A DNA stretch of 64,000 bases, from NCBI RefSeq assembly GCF_020537505.1, contig NZ_JAJBMO010000020.1, forward strand, positions 1 to 64,000, read 5' to 3'. Made by a program: the position numbers and the translations under genes. This DNA comes from Blautia glucerasea (lineage in GTDB: Bacteria > Bacillota > Clostridia > Lachnospirales > Lachnospiraceae). Positions 29,001-35,216 of this stretch are shown here, piece after piece. Below the pieces are notes generated by a model. It ran no database searches. It was not told the origin of the DNA and saw only the letters and a program-made list of their open reading frames with translations. Every line of letters begins with the position of its first letter. The stretch's first letter is position 1.

Positions 29001-29001
29001 A
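20011..29001 (+). CDS. Three-module nonribosomal peptide synthetase with terminal reductase (A-T-C-A-T-C-A-T-R)
   Basis: One 2996-residue polypeptide. A1 about 15-505 (YTSGSTGKPKG near 169, NGYGPTETT, KTGDLARITPDG), T1 with carrier Ser about 549, C1 with HHIIADG 723-729, A2 (YTSGSTGVPKG near 1175), T2 Ser about 1556, C2 with HHIVADG 1725-1731, A3 (YTSGSTGKPKG near 2173), T3 GGSSL Ser about 2554, and an NAD(P)-binding thioester reductase with TGATGFLG at 2638-2645 and a Tyr-x3-Lys pair in NEYIRTK. There is no starter C domain, so the first residue keeps a free amine, and reductive release should give a tripeptide aldehyde or alcohol. Hand-read ten-residue A-domain codes: DVLTFVGISK, DAMFSGAIFK, DAITTGGVSK; no confident substrate. 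ATG 20011 follows AGGAGG at 19997. Gut clostridial NRPSs of this reductase type are known to make reactive peptide aldehydes. Confidence 0.95.
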   Translation: MSDINERSNFVFQFQPVTKLFEEQVRLHPDKCAVATSKESFTYGQLNERANRIAHSLIEKGVGREKIVGVVLERCCDFYAVRQGILKAGGAFAVAAPDYPDDRVQFIFEDAGAPFIITTREIQKERQELLSRLSGTVLLLEELLENPNAENPDTGIQEHDLCYCIYTSGSTGKPKGVMIEHINLANFVNPNPKNAETYGYVSRGSVSLSMAAMTFDVSVLEEFLPLTNGMTAVIASDEEILNPIMLGALIVKNKVDIMTTTPTYLSNMIDLPQLQEAAARIKVFDVGAEAFPPALFDKIRAVNPDAYIMNGYGPTETTISCTMKVITDSKNITIGEPNGNVQVYVVDKENRILPDGETGELVIAGLGVGRGYINLPEKTAEVFITLNGERAYKTGDLARITPDGEIEFFGRIDNQIKLRGLRIELGEIEEVINSFEGIITSITVPVDNKYLCCYFMADRQIDTEALAGYASESLAHYMVPDVFIQLEKMPLTQNGKVDKKALPKPVAQPKNLKEPETPMQKKIFDIVAKVVENDFFGIDTSFYKAGLSSISAMKLCVLISEEFGVTVKTSDIHENNTVEKLEKYIMLAPKIRTYEKREVYPLTGSQKGIFAECSKNPESTVYNIPFLFELDPAVDTRKLSDAVARMVNAHSYLLTQVYLDDNGEMVQRPGNETFVPEVIETTNEKFASQKESLVRPFKLEKGRLLRVAIYVTEDKKYLFTDFHHIIADGNSYDIIFEDINKAYMGEKLEKESYTGFDAALDEEQQMKEGKYKKAEKYYDSIFEGIETESLPMPDLNGEAPEKGYLEKTMGLKEEAILSYCEKLGVTPNILFTGLFGILMAKYSNAEDSLFSTIYNGRNDSRLENTVCMLVKTLPVYCKFDPKTTVQAYMAELSEQMLSSMANDIFPFSDICAKYGLNSDLTFAYQAELSDDYPIGDTIARGHDLSLDMAKMPLLIQVREYNHTYVLTAEYRSDMYSQAFIDGILDSYEAAMSSMLKTKYVSEISVISQSGVNKIAEFNHTENEFDRSKTISDMFAELAETIPDHTAVVFKDRKYTYKELDELSDRLGKYIASQGIGREDVVSILIPRCEYMAIAPMGVIKAGAAYQPLDPTYPKDRLMYMLEDSAAKLLIADRELLPLVDGYQGPVLFTDEIPLLEDRDVELKKPELHDLFILLYTSGSTGVPKGCMLEYGNITAFCHWYKKYYQVDHSSKIAAYASFGFDASMMDIYGAIANGAELHIIPEEIRLDFIALQRYFEENGVTHSFMTTQVGRQFAMEMSCESLQYLSIGGEKLVPMEPPKDYKFFNAYGPTECTIFTTVFEVDKYYSNIPIGKALDNFKLYIADKFGHLLPYGACGELMISGWQVSRGYLNKPEKTSEVYTKNIYDDAEGYEVLYHSGDVARYLPDGNIQIIGRKDSQVKVRGFRIELSEVEEVIRRYEGIKDATVVAFDDPNGGGKYIAAYVVSDGQVDINKLNDFIKETKPPYMVPAVTMQIDKIPLNQNQKVNKKALPLPERKVEEIVKPENETQQKLFDCIAEVLGYTEFGITTDIYEAGLTSITAIKLNILISKAFDIVIKTSDIKDHPTIQMLEGFVKTAGKETKREIQENYPLTNTQEGIFIECTANMGSTIYNIPYLLKLDKKVDLDKLAEAIDSTVAAHPYLKTRLFMSDEGEVLQKRNDAFTYKTQIINGMNRETLVRPYMLFNEQLFRFEIHRTCDGNYLFLDIHHIVADGTSLGIILNDINRAYSGEKLEVEEYTSYDLALDNRDALAGDAYKNAESYYKSVFENAGGSINFYPDKSGAAPTAEMYHRETSEFSVQDVKAFCKKHGITENVFFISAFGITLGKYNFRKDAVFTTIYHGRNDSRLSDTVGMLVKTLPVYCDFSGSTADCLNAVQQQLINSMNNDIYPFSQISHEFNIKADAMVIYQGDNFAFDNIGGEYAQEEPVQLNAAKAPVSISISIERNKFVFEIEYRGDMYNEETIKYLADNLETTADGILREYEPADIRLMFEEETKMEDDPSHAGKTFVDLFREAVAKYPDRPAVKDGMGELTYKELDHMSDYVAQKLTENGFGREKVAGILCGRTKEYAVAYIGVMKAGGAYVPLDPEYPQSRIEYMLKDSEAENLLVIDRYRSLVGFYDQNVISLDDVAAESKDFALSVELTAPKPENLAYMIYTSGSTGKPKGVMLEQRNLLNLIEYILMTRKLTPDDIVAEFASFCFDASVIDLFAPLTAGAVLYILPESIRKDAVAVGKFIKEEKITTATFPTQMGELVAELLDDAPSLKFVTLGGEKFKYYRDRTYQMINGYGPTENTVSSTEFWVDKQYDNIPIGKSQRNIRSYIVDENMKRLPVGASGELCHAGRQIARGYHNLPEKTASVFVENPFSVCDEDKRLYRTGDMVRMKGDGNIEYIGRIDSQVKIRGYRIELGEIEGALLKHDKVKNAAVIVIEKGGNKYITAYYTGEIIPEDELKLFLNPLIPDYMMPSFFVHLEKMPVTPGGKIDKKALPVPEVTTTASTAYVEPVTAVQIKLCEIFEKALGIEKVGIEDNFFELGGSSLTASKVAVMCLSKNISIVYADIFKYPTIRELSAIVDNSEAFENPQSENEFSSYNYNRIQSVISGNVEENVNQVTKEEIGDIMITGATGFLGIHVLKAYLDNYDGKVYCLVRKGKYESMEKRMMHMLMYYFDNPCQELFGERIICVDGDITSKEQVEKFADYKFNTIINCAACVKHFAAGDVLEKINVHGVENLIEFCKNSGRRLIQISTVSVAGEGSEGVPPMSRVFNENDLYIGQNITNEYIRTKFLAERAVLEAVSSGLDGKVIRVGNLMSRNSDGEFQINFITNGFLRSLRGYEAVGKFPIGAMHEVTEFSPIDSTALAVLKLVQTDRRFTVFHACNSHHIYMADLIYAMRSHGFDIDIVSDEEFEAAVKEFAKNSDDSDVVSGLIAYTAHNENEIYTLDYSNRFTAQVLYRLDYKWPVTDDRYLESAIEALDRLAFFD

Positions 29002-29029
29002 TTTACGCAACTTAAAGGAGGAAATTGTA

Positions 29030-29332
29030 ATGGAAATTGTAAGTAAGACAGAGGGCAGCAAGGTAACTATGGAGATCACAGGATGGCTTGACACCCAGAC
29101 TGCACCGCAGCTGGAAAAGGAGCTGTCAGCACTTGATCCTGGTACAACCAGCCTGGTGTTTGATTTTGCAAACCTGGAATATATCTCTTCCGCCGGACTT
29201 CGTCTGGTAATCGCCGCTTATAAGAAGATGGCAGGCAAGGAGGGCTTCAAGATTGTAAATGTTTCTGATGAAGTGTACGATGTTTTCAGTCTTACCGGAT
29301 TTGACCAGAAGATCAATATTGAGAAAAAATAA
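29030..29332 (+). CDS. Single-domain STAS protein (anti-sigma factor antagonist type)
   Basis: A 100-residue stand-alone STAS domain related to SpoIIAA and RsbV. The conserved loop YISSAGLRLV carries the serine that partner kinases phosphorylate. ATG 29030 has an ideal AAAGGAGG ribosome-binding site eight bases upstream, 28 bases after the NRPS stop. In partner switching, dephosphorylated STAS binds the anti-sigma ATPase. The only matching ATPase domain nearby is fused to the MATE exporter at the front of the same locus, making that exporter the likely partner. No PP2C phosphatase or sigma factor gene is in the window. Dedicated control of export or of the synthetase is inferred, not shown. 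Confidence 0.88.
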   Translation: MEIVSKTEGSKVTMEITGWLDTQTAPQLEKELSALDPGTTSLVFDFANLEYISSAGLRLVIAAYKKMAGKEGFKIVNVSDEVYDVFSLTGFDQKINIEKK

Positions 29333-29343
29333 AGGTTGAATTC

Positions 29344-29508
29344 GTGCATGGCGAAACGTATTGCGGGTCACAGGTAACATTCCGCGAGGTGTTTTTGTAA
29401 ACAAAGTTCACAGAAAACCCGAGAATTGCGGCGCGAAATCATGTGAATGCATGATTTCTGTGCATGGCGAAGCGTATTGCTGTGATTAGAGTGAACAGTA
29501 ATCTGTCT
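29344..29508 (+). repeat. Dispersed intergenic repeat, copy D (longest copy)
   Basis: This 228-base gap is mostly repeat. It contains two related units, GTGCATGGCGAAACGTATTG at 29344 and TGCATGGCGAAGCGTATTGC near 29460, an internal block inverted with respect to 6472-6530, and a block GAATGCATGATTTCTGTGCA shared with 2709-2728. It separates the STAS gene from the phosphopantetheinyl transferase gene. Confidence 0.65.
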
Positions 29509-29560
29509 GGAGTAGACATAGGGAATCCACGGTTACTATCCGGTTCTTTTATAGTAAGAA

Positions 29561-30196
29561 ATGATAAAATTATATAGAATCAATATCAATACTCTTGAGG
29601 ATCCCTTGCAGAATGAAAGCCTTTTGGAACAAGTTGGACCAGAGAGAAGAAAGAAGGTCATCCGGTATCTTCAGCCGGATGACCGCAAAAGGAGTCTGGG
29701 AGCAGGAATTATGATCCGAAAGATCCTGAATGGGAACGGACTTTCCGAAAGCAGCCTGAAATATTCCGAAAATGGGAAGCCTTTGGCGGACCATTTCCAT
29801 TTTAATATCTCCCATGCTGGAGAATATGTGGTAGGAGTAGTGTCGGATGGTGAAGTGGGATGCGACATTGAGCGGAATGTCAATGCGCCTCTGGAAATTG
29901 CGGAGCATTATTTCCATTCGACAGAGCGGGAATATATAGAAGCTGCTTCTGACTCGGGCAAAGCTTTTTTTACACTTTGGACCTTAAAGGAAAGTTATAT
30001 GAAAATGACAGGCAGGGGGATGAGCCTTCCGCTTGATTCTTTCGAGATCATTCGAAAAGATCAGGGCTTTGTTCTGGGAAAATCACCGAAAAGACCAGGC
30101 TTTTTCAGGACAATGGAATTTGAGAATTATATTTTCTCAGTGTGCATGGAAAGTGATTTTTCTTTGCCGCCCAAGGGCTTTACAGAGCTTCTGTGA
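29561..30196 (+). CDS. Sfp-type 4'-phosphopantetheinyl transferase
   Basis: A 211-residue enzyme that moves phosphopantetheine from CoA to the carrier serines of the NRPS. Family motifs are visible: KPLADHFHFNISHAG, the metal-binding GCDIER and the FFTLWTLKESYMK signature with WxxKE. Length fits the Sfp group rather than the short AcpS group. It lies 228 bases after the STAS gene, with repeat copy D between them, and is the logical activator of the three T domains. The ribosome-binding site before ATG 29561 is weak (AGTAAGAA), consistent with low enzyme demand. Whether it shares a transcript with the NRPS is unclear because of the repeat. Confidence 0.93.
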   Translation: MIKLYRININTLEDPLQNESLLEQVGPERRKKVIRYLQPDDRKRSLGAGIMIRKILNGNGLSESSLKYSENGKPLADHFHFNISHAGEYVVGVVSDGEVGCDIERNVNAPLEIAEHYFHSTEREYIEAASDSGKAFFTLWTLKESYMKMTGRGMSLPLDSFEIIRKDQGFVLGKSPKRPGFFRTMEFENYIFSVCMESDFSLPPKGFTELL

Positions 30197-30278
30197 CACT
30201 ACTGCCTTTTGCTGCTATCCAGCATGGATTGGAGCTTATTTTTAGTCAAAAAATCCTTAAGAATTATATGCAAAAGAC

Positions 30279-30308
30279 TTGACGGATATGTCCGCTGTGT
30301 GGTAAACT
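30279..30308 (+). promoter_or_regulatory. Promoter of the rpmG-secE-nusG-rplK-rplA operon
   Basis: TTGACG (30279-30284) and TAAACT (30303-30308) with an 18-base spacer. About 110 bases of leader follow before rpmG, including an eight-T run near 30334 and no clear gene. The 30197-30278 gap shows no strong terminator for the phosphopantetheinyl transferase gene. Confidence 0.65.
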
Positions 30309-30418
30309 GTACAAGCGACATGGAAGTTAGGTCTTTTTTTTATGCCGAAAAACGGTGGCGGATACACCGAAAAGGCTGATTTAAGACCATGCAAATGAAA
30401 ACACTGGAGGTGGAAGTT

Positions 30419-30568
30419 GTGCGCGTTAGGATTACATTAGCATGTACAGAGTGCAAGCAGCGTAACTACAATATGACCAAGGAGAAAAAGAACCATCCTG
30501 AGAGAATGGAAACCAAGAAATATTGTAAGTTCTGCCAGAGACACACAATGCACAAGGAAACAAAATAG
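30419..30568 (+). CDS. rpmG: 50S ribosomal protein L33
   Basis: A 49-residue L33 protein with start GTG 30419 and ribosome-binding site GGAGG eight bases upstream. It has the zinc-ribbon cysteine pairs CTEC near residue 9 and CKFC near 36, so it is the zinc-binding (C+) form. The tail [20 protein letters not shown] is typical of bacterial L33. Placement directly before secE and nusG is the standard Firmicute order. Confidence 0.93.
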   Translation: MRVRITLACTECKQRNYNMTKEKKNHPERMETKKYCKFCQRHTMHKETK

Positions 30569-30593
30569 TCACTTTAGATTGTGAGGTTAGGCT

Positions 30594-30818
30594 ATGCAAG
30601 AAAAAGAAAAATCTGCAGGCAAGACCGCCAAGGCTAAGGAGCCGAAGAAATCCTGGTTCCAGGGGCTGAAGGCAGAGTTCAACAAAATTGTCTGGACAGA
30701 CCGCGATACACTGATGAAACAGTCAGTTGTTGTTATTGTCATAACCGTAATTCTCGGTGTGATCATCAGTGTGATGGATGCAGGCATTCTGGAATGCATT
30801 AATCTTTTAATCAAATAA
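30594..30818 (+). CDS. secE: Preprotein translocase subunit SecE
   Basis: A 74-residue single-span SecE: a charged cytoplasmic N-terminus, the conserved amphipathic segment WFQGLKAEFNKIVWTDRDTL, then one membrane helix (VVVIVITVILGVIISVMDAGI). SecE clamps the SecY channel for protein export. It lies 25 bases after rpmG and 16 bases before nusG, the canonical arrangement. Confidence 0.93.
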   Translation: MQEKEKSAGKTAKAKEPKKSWFQGLKAEFNKIVWTDRDTLMKQSVVVIVITVILGVIISVMDAGILECINLLIK

Positions 30819-30834
30819 GGACAAAGGTGATTGT

Positions 30835-31350
30835 ATGTCAGAAGCAAAATGGTACGTTGTCCATACCTATTCCGGTTATGAGAACAAGGTAAAGGCCAAC
30901 ATTGAGAAGACAATTGAAAACCGACATCTTGAGGATCAGATTCTGGAAGTACGGGTTCCTCTGGAAGACGTTGTGGAGATGCGTAATGGTGTTTCCAAGC
31001 AGGTCCAGAGAAAAATGTTCCCAAGCTATGTTCTTATCAACATGGTCATGAACGACGATACCTGGTATGTTGTCCGGAATACCCGTGGAGTGACTGGGTT
31101 TGTTGGTCCGGGATCCAAGCCTGTACCGCTCACAGAAGAGGAAATGAAGCCGCTGGGCATCAAAGATGAGACTGTCCGCGTTGATTTCGTCGAGGGCGAT
31201 ACCGTTGTTGTAACAGGCGGAGCCTGGAAAGAGACTACAGGTGTTGTGACTGCCATCAATCCGCAGAAGCAGCTTGTAACGATCAATGTAGAGATGTTTG
31301 GACGCGAAACACCGGTTGTAATCAGTTTCGCAGAAGTTCAGAAAATGTAA
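30835..31350 (+). CDS. nusG: Transcription termination/antitermination factor NusG
   Basis: The 171-residue NusG with its N-terminal NGN domain (AKWYVVHTYSGYENKV; PSYVLINMVM; GVTGFVG) and a C-terminal KOW domain (GDTVVVTGGAWKETTGVVTAI). It binds RNA polymerase and modulates pausing and elongation. It sits between secE and rplK as usual. The start is GTATG-embedded ATG 30835 with AAGG about eight bases upstream. Confidence 0.95.
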   Translation: MSEAKWYVVHTYSGYENKVKANIEKTIENRHLEDQILEVRVPLEDVVEMRNGVSKQVQRKMFPSYVLINMVMNDDTWYVVRNTRGVTGFVGPGSKPVPLTEEEMKPLGIKDETVRVDFVEGDTVVVTGGAWKETTGVVTAINPQKQLVTINVEMFGRETPVVISFAEVQKM

Positions 31351-31372
31351 CAGACAAAGGTAACACAATATC

Positions 31373-31409
31373 GTGGGAGGGACATACCCCCGCCAATACC
31401 ACATAGGAG
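31373..31409 (+). promoter_or_regulatory. L1-binding mRNA element upstream of rplK
   Basis: GTGGGAGGG, a short C-rich stem partner, then CAATACCAC closely resembles the L1 stalk base of 23S rRNA (GUGGGAG paired across from AAAUACCAC). L1 is known to repress its own operon by binding such mRNA mimics. The element ends at the rplK ribosome-binding site AGGAGG. Confidence 0.75.
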
Positions 31410-31418
31410 GTGCCGAAA

Positions 31419-31844
31419 ATGGCAAAGAAAGTAACAGGATATATCAAATTACAGATTCCCGCTGGTAAAGCAACTCCAGCACCACCTGTAGGTCCGGCTC
31501 TTGGACAGCACGGTGTAAATATCGTTCAGTTTACAAAAGAGTTCAATGCGAGAACAGCAGATCAGGATGGTATGATCATTCCTGTAGTAATCACTGTTTA
31601 TGCAGATAGAAGTTTCAGCTTCATAACCAAAACTCCGCCGGCTGCAGTTCTTCTTAAGAAAGCTGCAAATATCAAATCCGGTTCCGGCGTACCGAACAAA
31701 ACAAAAGTTGCTAAAGTTACAAAAGCTCAGGTTGAGGAGATCGCTCAGCTTAAGATGAAAGACTTAAATGCAGCATCCATCGAAGCAGCAGCAAGCATGA
31801 TTGCTGGTACTGCAAGAAGTATGGGAATTGAAGTAGTTGATTAA
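31419..31844 (+). CDS. rplK: 50S ribosomal protein L11
   Basis: L11, 141 residues from ATG 31419 (AGGAGG eight bases upstream; a GTG at 31410 lies within that ribosome-binding region and is rejected). It carries the family motifs [22 protein letters not shown] and [13 protein letters not shown] in the N-terminal domain and the C-terminal rRNA-binding domain ending SMGIEVV. It forms part of the GTPase-associated centre of the large subunit. It is flanked on both sides by L1-binding mimics. Confidence 0.95.
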   Translation: MAKKVTGYIKLQIPAGKATPAPPVGPALGQHGVNIVQFTKEFNARTADQDGMIIPVVITVYADRSFSFITKTPPAAVLLKKAANIKSGSGVPNKTKVAKVTKAQVEEIAQLKMKDLNAASIEAAASMIAGTARSMGIEVVD

Positions 31845-31857
31845 TCACAAATAGTAA

Positions 31858-31893
31858 GTGGGAGGGCTTTTCCCCGCAAATACCACAGGAGGT
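31858..31893 (+). promoter_or_regulatory. Second L1-binding mRNA element, upstream of rplA
   Basis: GTGGGAGGG, CTTTT, CCCCG and CAAATACCAC repeat the element before rplK, with the same helix and asymmetric loop. It ends in ACAGGAGG, the rplA ribosome-binding site, so L1 bound here could directly block its own translation. Confidence 0.75.
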
Positions 31894-31900
31894 TATAGAA

Positions 31901-32593
31901 ATGAAACGAGGAAAGAAATACGTGGAGGCTGCTAAGGCAGTTGACCGCGCAACATTATACGATACTAATGAAGCTATCAGCTTAGTTAAAAAAGCTGCTG
32001 TTGCCAAATTTGACGAGACTATCGAAGTTCATATCCGCACAGGCTGCGATGGACGTCATGCAGATCAGCAGATCCGTGGTGCAGTAGTTCTGCCACACGG
32101 TACAGGTAAAACTGTTCGCGTTCTTGTATTCGCTAAGGATGCAAAAGCTGAGGAAGCTAAGGCTGCAGGTGCTGATTTCGTAGGCGCTGAGGACCTTATT
32201 CCGAAGATCCAGAATGAAGGATGGCTTGACTTCGACGTTGTTGTTGCAACTCCAGATATGATGGGTGTTGTTGGACGTCTTGGTCGTGTACTTGGACCGA
32301 AAGGTTTAATGCCTAACCCGAAGGCTGGTACTGTAACTATGGATGTTACAAAGGCTATCAATGATATCAAAGCTGGTAAGATTGAGTATCGTCTTGACAA
32401 ATCAAACATTATCCATGTGCCGATCGGTAAAGCTTCCTTTACTGAGGAGCAGTTAAGCGACAACTTCCAGACGCTGATTGGAGCTATTGTAAAGGCTAGA
32501 CCTAGCACACTGAAAGGACAGTATTTAAAGAGCGTTGTTATTGCTCCGACAATGGGTCCTGGAGTGAAGATCAACCCGATCAAGTTAGCTTAA
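31901..32593 (+). CDS. rplA: 50S ribosomal protein L1
   Basis: A 230-residue L1 with [12 protein letters not shown] at the N-terminus, [17 protein letters not shown], and the C-terminal signature [17 protein letters not shown]. It binds the L1 stalk of 23S rRNA and, in other bacteria, represses its own operon. A strong terminator follows at 32609. rplJ and rplL, which commonly come next, are not in the window: the following genes are carbohydrate phosphorylases. Confidence 0.95.
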   Translation: MKRGKKYVEAAKAVDRATLYDTNEAISLVKKAAVAKFDETIEVHIRTGCDGRHADQQIRGAVVLPHGTGKTVRVLVFAKDAKAEEAKAAGADFVGAEDLIPKIQNEGWLDFDVVVATPDMMGVVGRLGRVLGPKGLMPNPKAGTVTMDVTKAINDIKAGKIEYRLDKSNIIHVPIGKASFTEEQLSDNFQTLIGAIVKARPSTLKGQYLKSVVIAPTMGPGVKINPIKLA

Positions 32594-32608
32594 TAGATGA
32601 AAATGAAG

Positions 32609-32639
32609 AGCACTCACCGCGAGGTGGGTGCTTTTTTTC
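32609..32639 (+). terminator. Rho-independent terminator after rplA
   Basis: AGCACTCACC and GGTGGGTGCT pair around GCGA and are followed by seven to eight T. It ends the ribosomal protein operon. Confidence 0.9.
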
Positions 32640-32748
32640 ATGTCATAATTTTGATATTTTATAGTGAGTTTTGGTATATGTTTTTTATCATATGAGATAT
32701 CATATGGGAAAATCGGGTCAATATAAAGACTAGGAGGAGTGTGCAGGG

Positions 32749-35166
32749 ATGAAATATGGATATTTTGATGATAAGAAACGAGAATATGTGATTACCAGAC
32801 CAGATACACCAGCGCCTTGGGTAAACTATCTGGGAGATCCTGAGTATGGTGCCATTGTGTCCAATAATGCAGGCGGATACAGCTTTGTAAAGTCTGGGGC
32901 TAACGGAAGAATTTTACGTTATGTTTTTAATCAGTTTGACGAGCCGGGAAGATATATTTATCTGAGGGACAATGAAACGAAAGATTTTTGGTCAGCGTCA
33001 TGGCAGCCTGTAGGAAAGGATCTTGAAAAATATAAAAGTGAATGTCACCACGGTACTGCTTATACCAGGATGATGGCAGATTACAGCGGTATTCATTCTG
33101 AGGTTAGGTATTATGTACCCCTGGGACAGTCTTATGAGGTGTGGAGCCTTTGTGTGGAGAACTGTTCTGATAAGGAAAGAGAAATTAATGTAACCGGATA
33201 TGCGGAATTTACCAACAACAGCAACTATGAGCAGGATCAGGTAAATCTGCAGTATTCCCAGTATATTACCAAAACTGTTTTCAGAGGAAACCGTGTACGC
33301 CAGATGATCCATGCAAATCTGGATCGTCTTGATGAAGGGGAAAAGGTAGATAACAAAGATGTGACAAATCGGTTCCTGGGTCTGGCCGGCGTGCCAGTGG
33401 ATTCCTGGTGCGGTGAAAAAGAAGCATTTCTGGGGAGATATCACGGTTATGGAAACCCGGTAGGAGTAATTGACGGCAAGCTTAATTGTGAGGGAAATTA
33501 TAATGAAAACAGCTGTGGTGCATTGACAGCAGTGTTAAAGCTTGCCCCGGGAGAAAAGAAAGAGATGGCTTTTCTTGTAGGTATGAAAAAGAATGACGAG
33601 GCAGAAGCGATTGTTGCGCGTTATGACCAAAATTGCCAGCAGGTTTGCGAAAGGGAGCTGGAAGAACTGATCAGTTACTGGCATGGACAGCTTTCACATT
33701 TTCAGATAAAAACTCCAAGTAATGAATTTAATACCATGATCAACACATGGAACGCTTACAACTGTTTTATGACTTTTATCTGGTCCAGAGCAGCATCCTT
33801 TACTTACTGCGGTCTGCGCAATGGATATGGATACCGCGACACTGTGCAGGATATTCAGGGCGTGATCCATCTGGCACCTGAAATGGCAGCGGATAAGATC
33901 CGTTTCATGTTGTCTGCCCAGGTAGATAATGGTGGTGGTCTGCCTCTTGTTAAATTCACCCATAATCCAGGACATGAGGATACGCCAGACGATGCTTCCT
34001 ATGTACAGGAAACAGGGCATCCGGCATATCGCGCTGACGATGCTTTATGGCTTTTTCCAACTGTATATAAGTATGTGTCAGAGACAGGAAATGTAGATTT
34101 TATTGATGAGGTAATCCCATTTGCAAATAAAGATGAAGGAACAGTATATGAGCATCTGAAACGTGCGATCCAGTTCTCGATGGAACATCTTGGAAAACAT
34201 GGAATGCCGGCGGGACTTTATGCAGATTGGAACGACTGCCTGAGGCTTGGAAAAGATGGAGAATCTACTTTTGTAGCTTTGCAGTTTTATTATGCAATGA
34301 CCATTTTGAAGGAGTTTGCGGCTTACGAAAAAGATGAAGAATATATCTCATATCTGGAAAAAAGCCAGGAAGAGCTTGGGAAACTGATTGAAAAGCTTTG
34401 CTGGAATGAAGACCGGTTTATCCGCGGTTTTACAGAAGCAGGAGAAATAATCGGACAGCGTACAGATCCGGAAGCAAATATGTGGCTGAATCCCCAGAGC
34501 TGGGCTGTGATCAGTGGGCTTGCAACAAAGGAGCAGTCAGAACTGGCACTTGAGCAGGTTTATAAAAGACTGAATACAGAGTATGGTGCTATTCTCATGG
34601 ATCCCCCATACCACGCACATGCTTTTGACGGTGCACTGGCTGTAATTTATAATGCAGGAACAAAAGAAAATGCAGGGATTTTTTCTCAGTCACAGGGATG
34701 GATCATTCTGGCAGAAGCATTAATGGGACATGGAGAAAGAGCATTTGGCTACTTTATGGAAAATGCTCCGGCTGCACAGAATGATAAGGCGGAGATCCGC
34801 AGGCTTGAGCCATATTGCTATGGTCAGTTTACAGAGGGGAAAGCAAGTCCGAATTTTGGCCGTTCTCATGTACACTGGCTTACTGGAACTGCGTCTACTG
34901 TTATGGTAGGATGTGTGGAAGGTATTCTTGGAATGCGTCCTGATTTCTATGGTCTTCGTATCGCACCGTCCATACCGAAGGAATGGGATGGATTTGAAGT
35001 CGAAAAAGATTTCCGCGGCTGTCACCTGCACATTAAAGTGCAAAATCCGGGACATGCAGAGAGTGGATTTAAGAAACTTACTGTAAACGGTGAAGAGTTA
35101 AAAGATAATTATATCCCACAGGATAAGCTGACTGCTGAAACTGAGGTTGAATTGTATCTGTCGTAA
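32749..35166 (+). CDS. GH94 glycoside phosphorylase, cellobiose/chitobiose phosphorylase-like
   Basis: An 805-residue cytoplasmic GH94 inverting phosphorylase that cleaves beta-linked disaccharides with phosphate to give a sugar 1-phosphate. The N-terminal MKYGYFDDKKREYVITRPDT and NAGGYSF, the YGYRDTVQDIQGV phosphate-side segment and the catalytic acid Asp496 in ADWNDCLRLG match cellobiose and chitobiose phosphorylases. AGGAGG lies about twelve bases before ATG 32749. It is followed 50 bases later by a second, longer GH94 gene and then a sugar ABC importer and GH3 beta-glucosidase, so the substrate is probably an imported beta-glucoside. The linkage (beta-1,4, -1,3 or -1,2) cannot be read from sequence alone. 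Confidence 0.88.
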   Translation: MKYGYFDDKKREYVITRPDTPAPWVNYLGDPEYGAIVSNNAGGYSFVKSGANGRILRYVFNQFDEPGRYIYLRDNETKDFWSASWQPVGKDLEKYKSECHHGTAYTRMMADYSGIHSEVRYYVPLGQSYEVWSLCVENCSDKEREINVTGYAEFTNNSNYEQDQVNLQYSQYITKTVFRGNRVRQMIHANLDRLDEGEKVDNKDVTNRFLGLAGVPVDSWCGEKEAFLGRYHGYGNPVGVIDGKLNCEGNYNENSCGALTAVLKLAPGEKKEMAFLVGMKKNDEAEAIVARYDQNCQQVCERELEELISYWHGQLSHFQIKTPSNEFNTMINTWNAYNCFMTFIWSRAASFTYCGLRNGYGYRDTVQDIQGVIHLAPEMAADKIRFMLSAQVDNGGGLPLVKFTHNPGHEDTPDDASYVQETGHPAYRADDALWLFPTVYKYVSETGNVDFIDEVIPFANKDEGTVYEHLKRAIQFSMEHLGKHGMPAGLYADWNDCLRLGKDGESTFVALQFYYAMTILKEFAAYEKDEEYISYLEKSQEELGKLIEKLCWNEDRFIRGFTEAGEIIGQRTDPEANMWLNPQSWAVISGLATKEQSELALEQVYKRLNTEYGAILMDPPYHAHAFDGALAVIYNAGTKENAGIFSQSQGWIILAEALMGHGERAFGYFMENAPAAQNDKAEIRRLEPYCYGQFTEGKASPNFGRSHVHWLTGTASTVMVGCVEGILGMRPDFYGLRIAPSIPKEWDGFEVEKDFRGCHLHIKVQNPGHAESGFKKLTVNGEELKDNYIPQDKLTAETEVELYLS

Positions 35167-35216
35167 AAATTTAGTAGGCCTGGTGGGTGGACGCAGGCAG
35201 AAAGCGAGAAACATTG

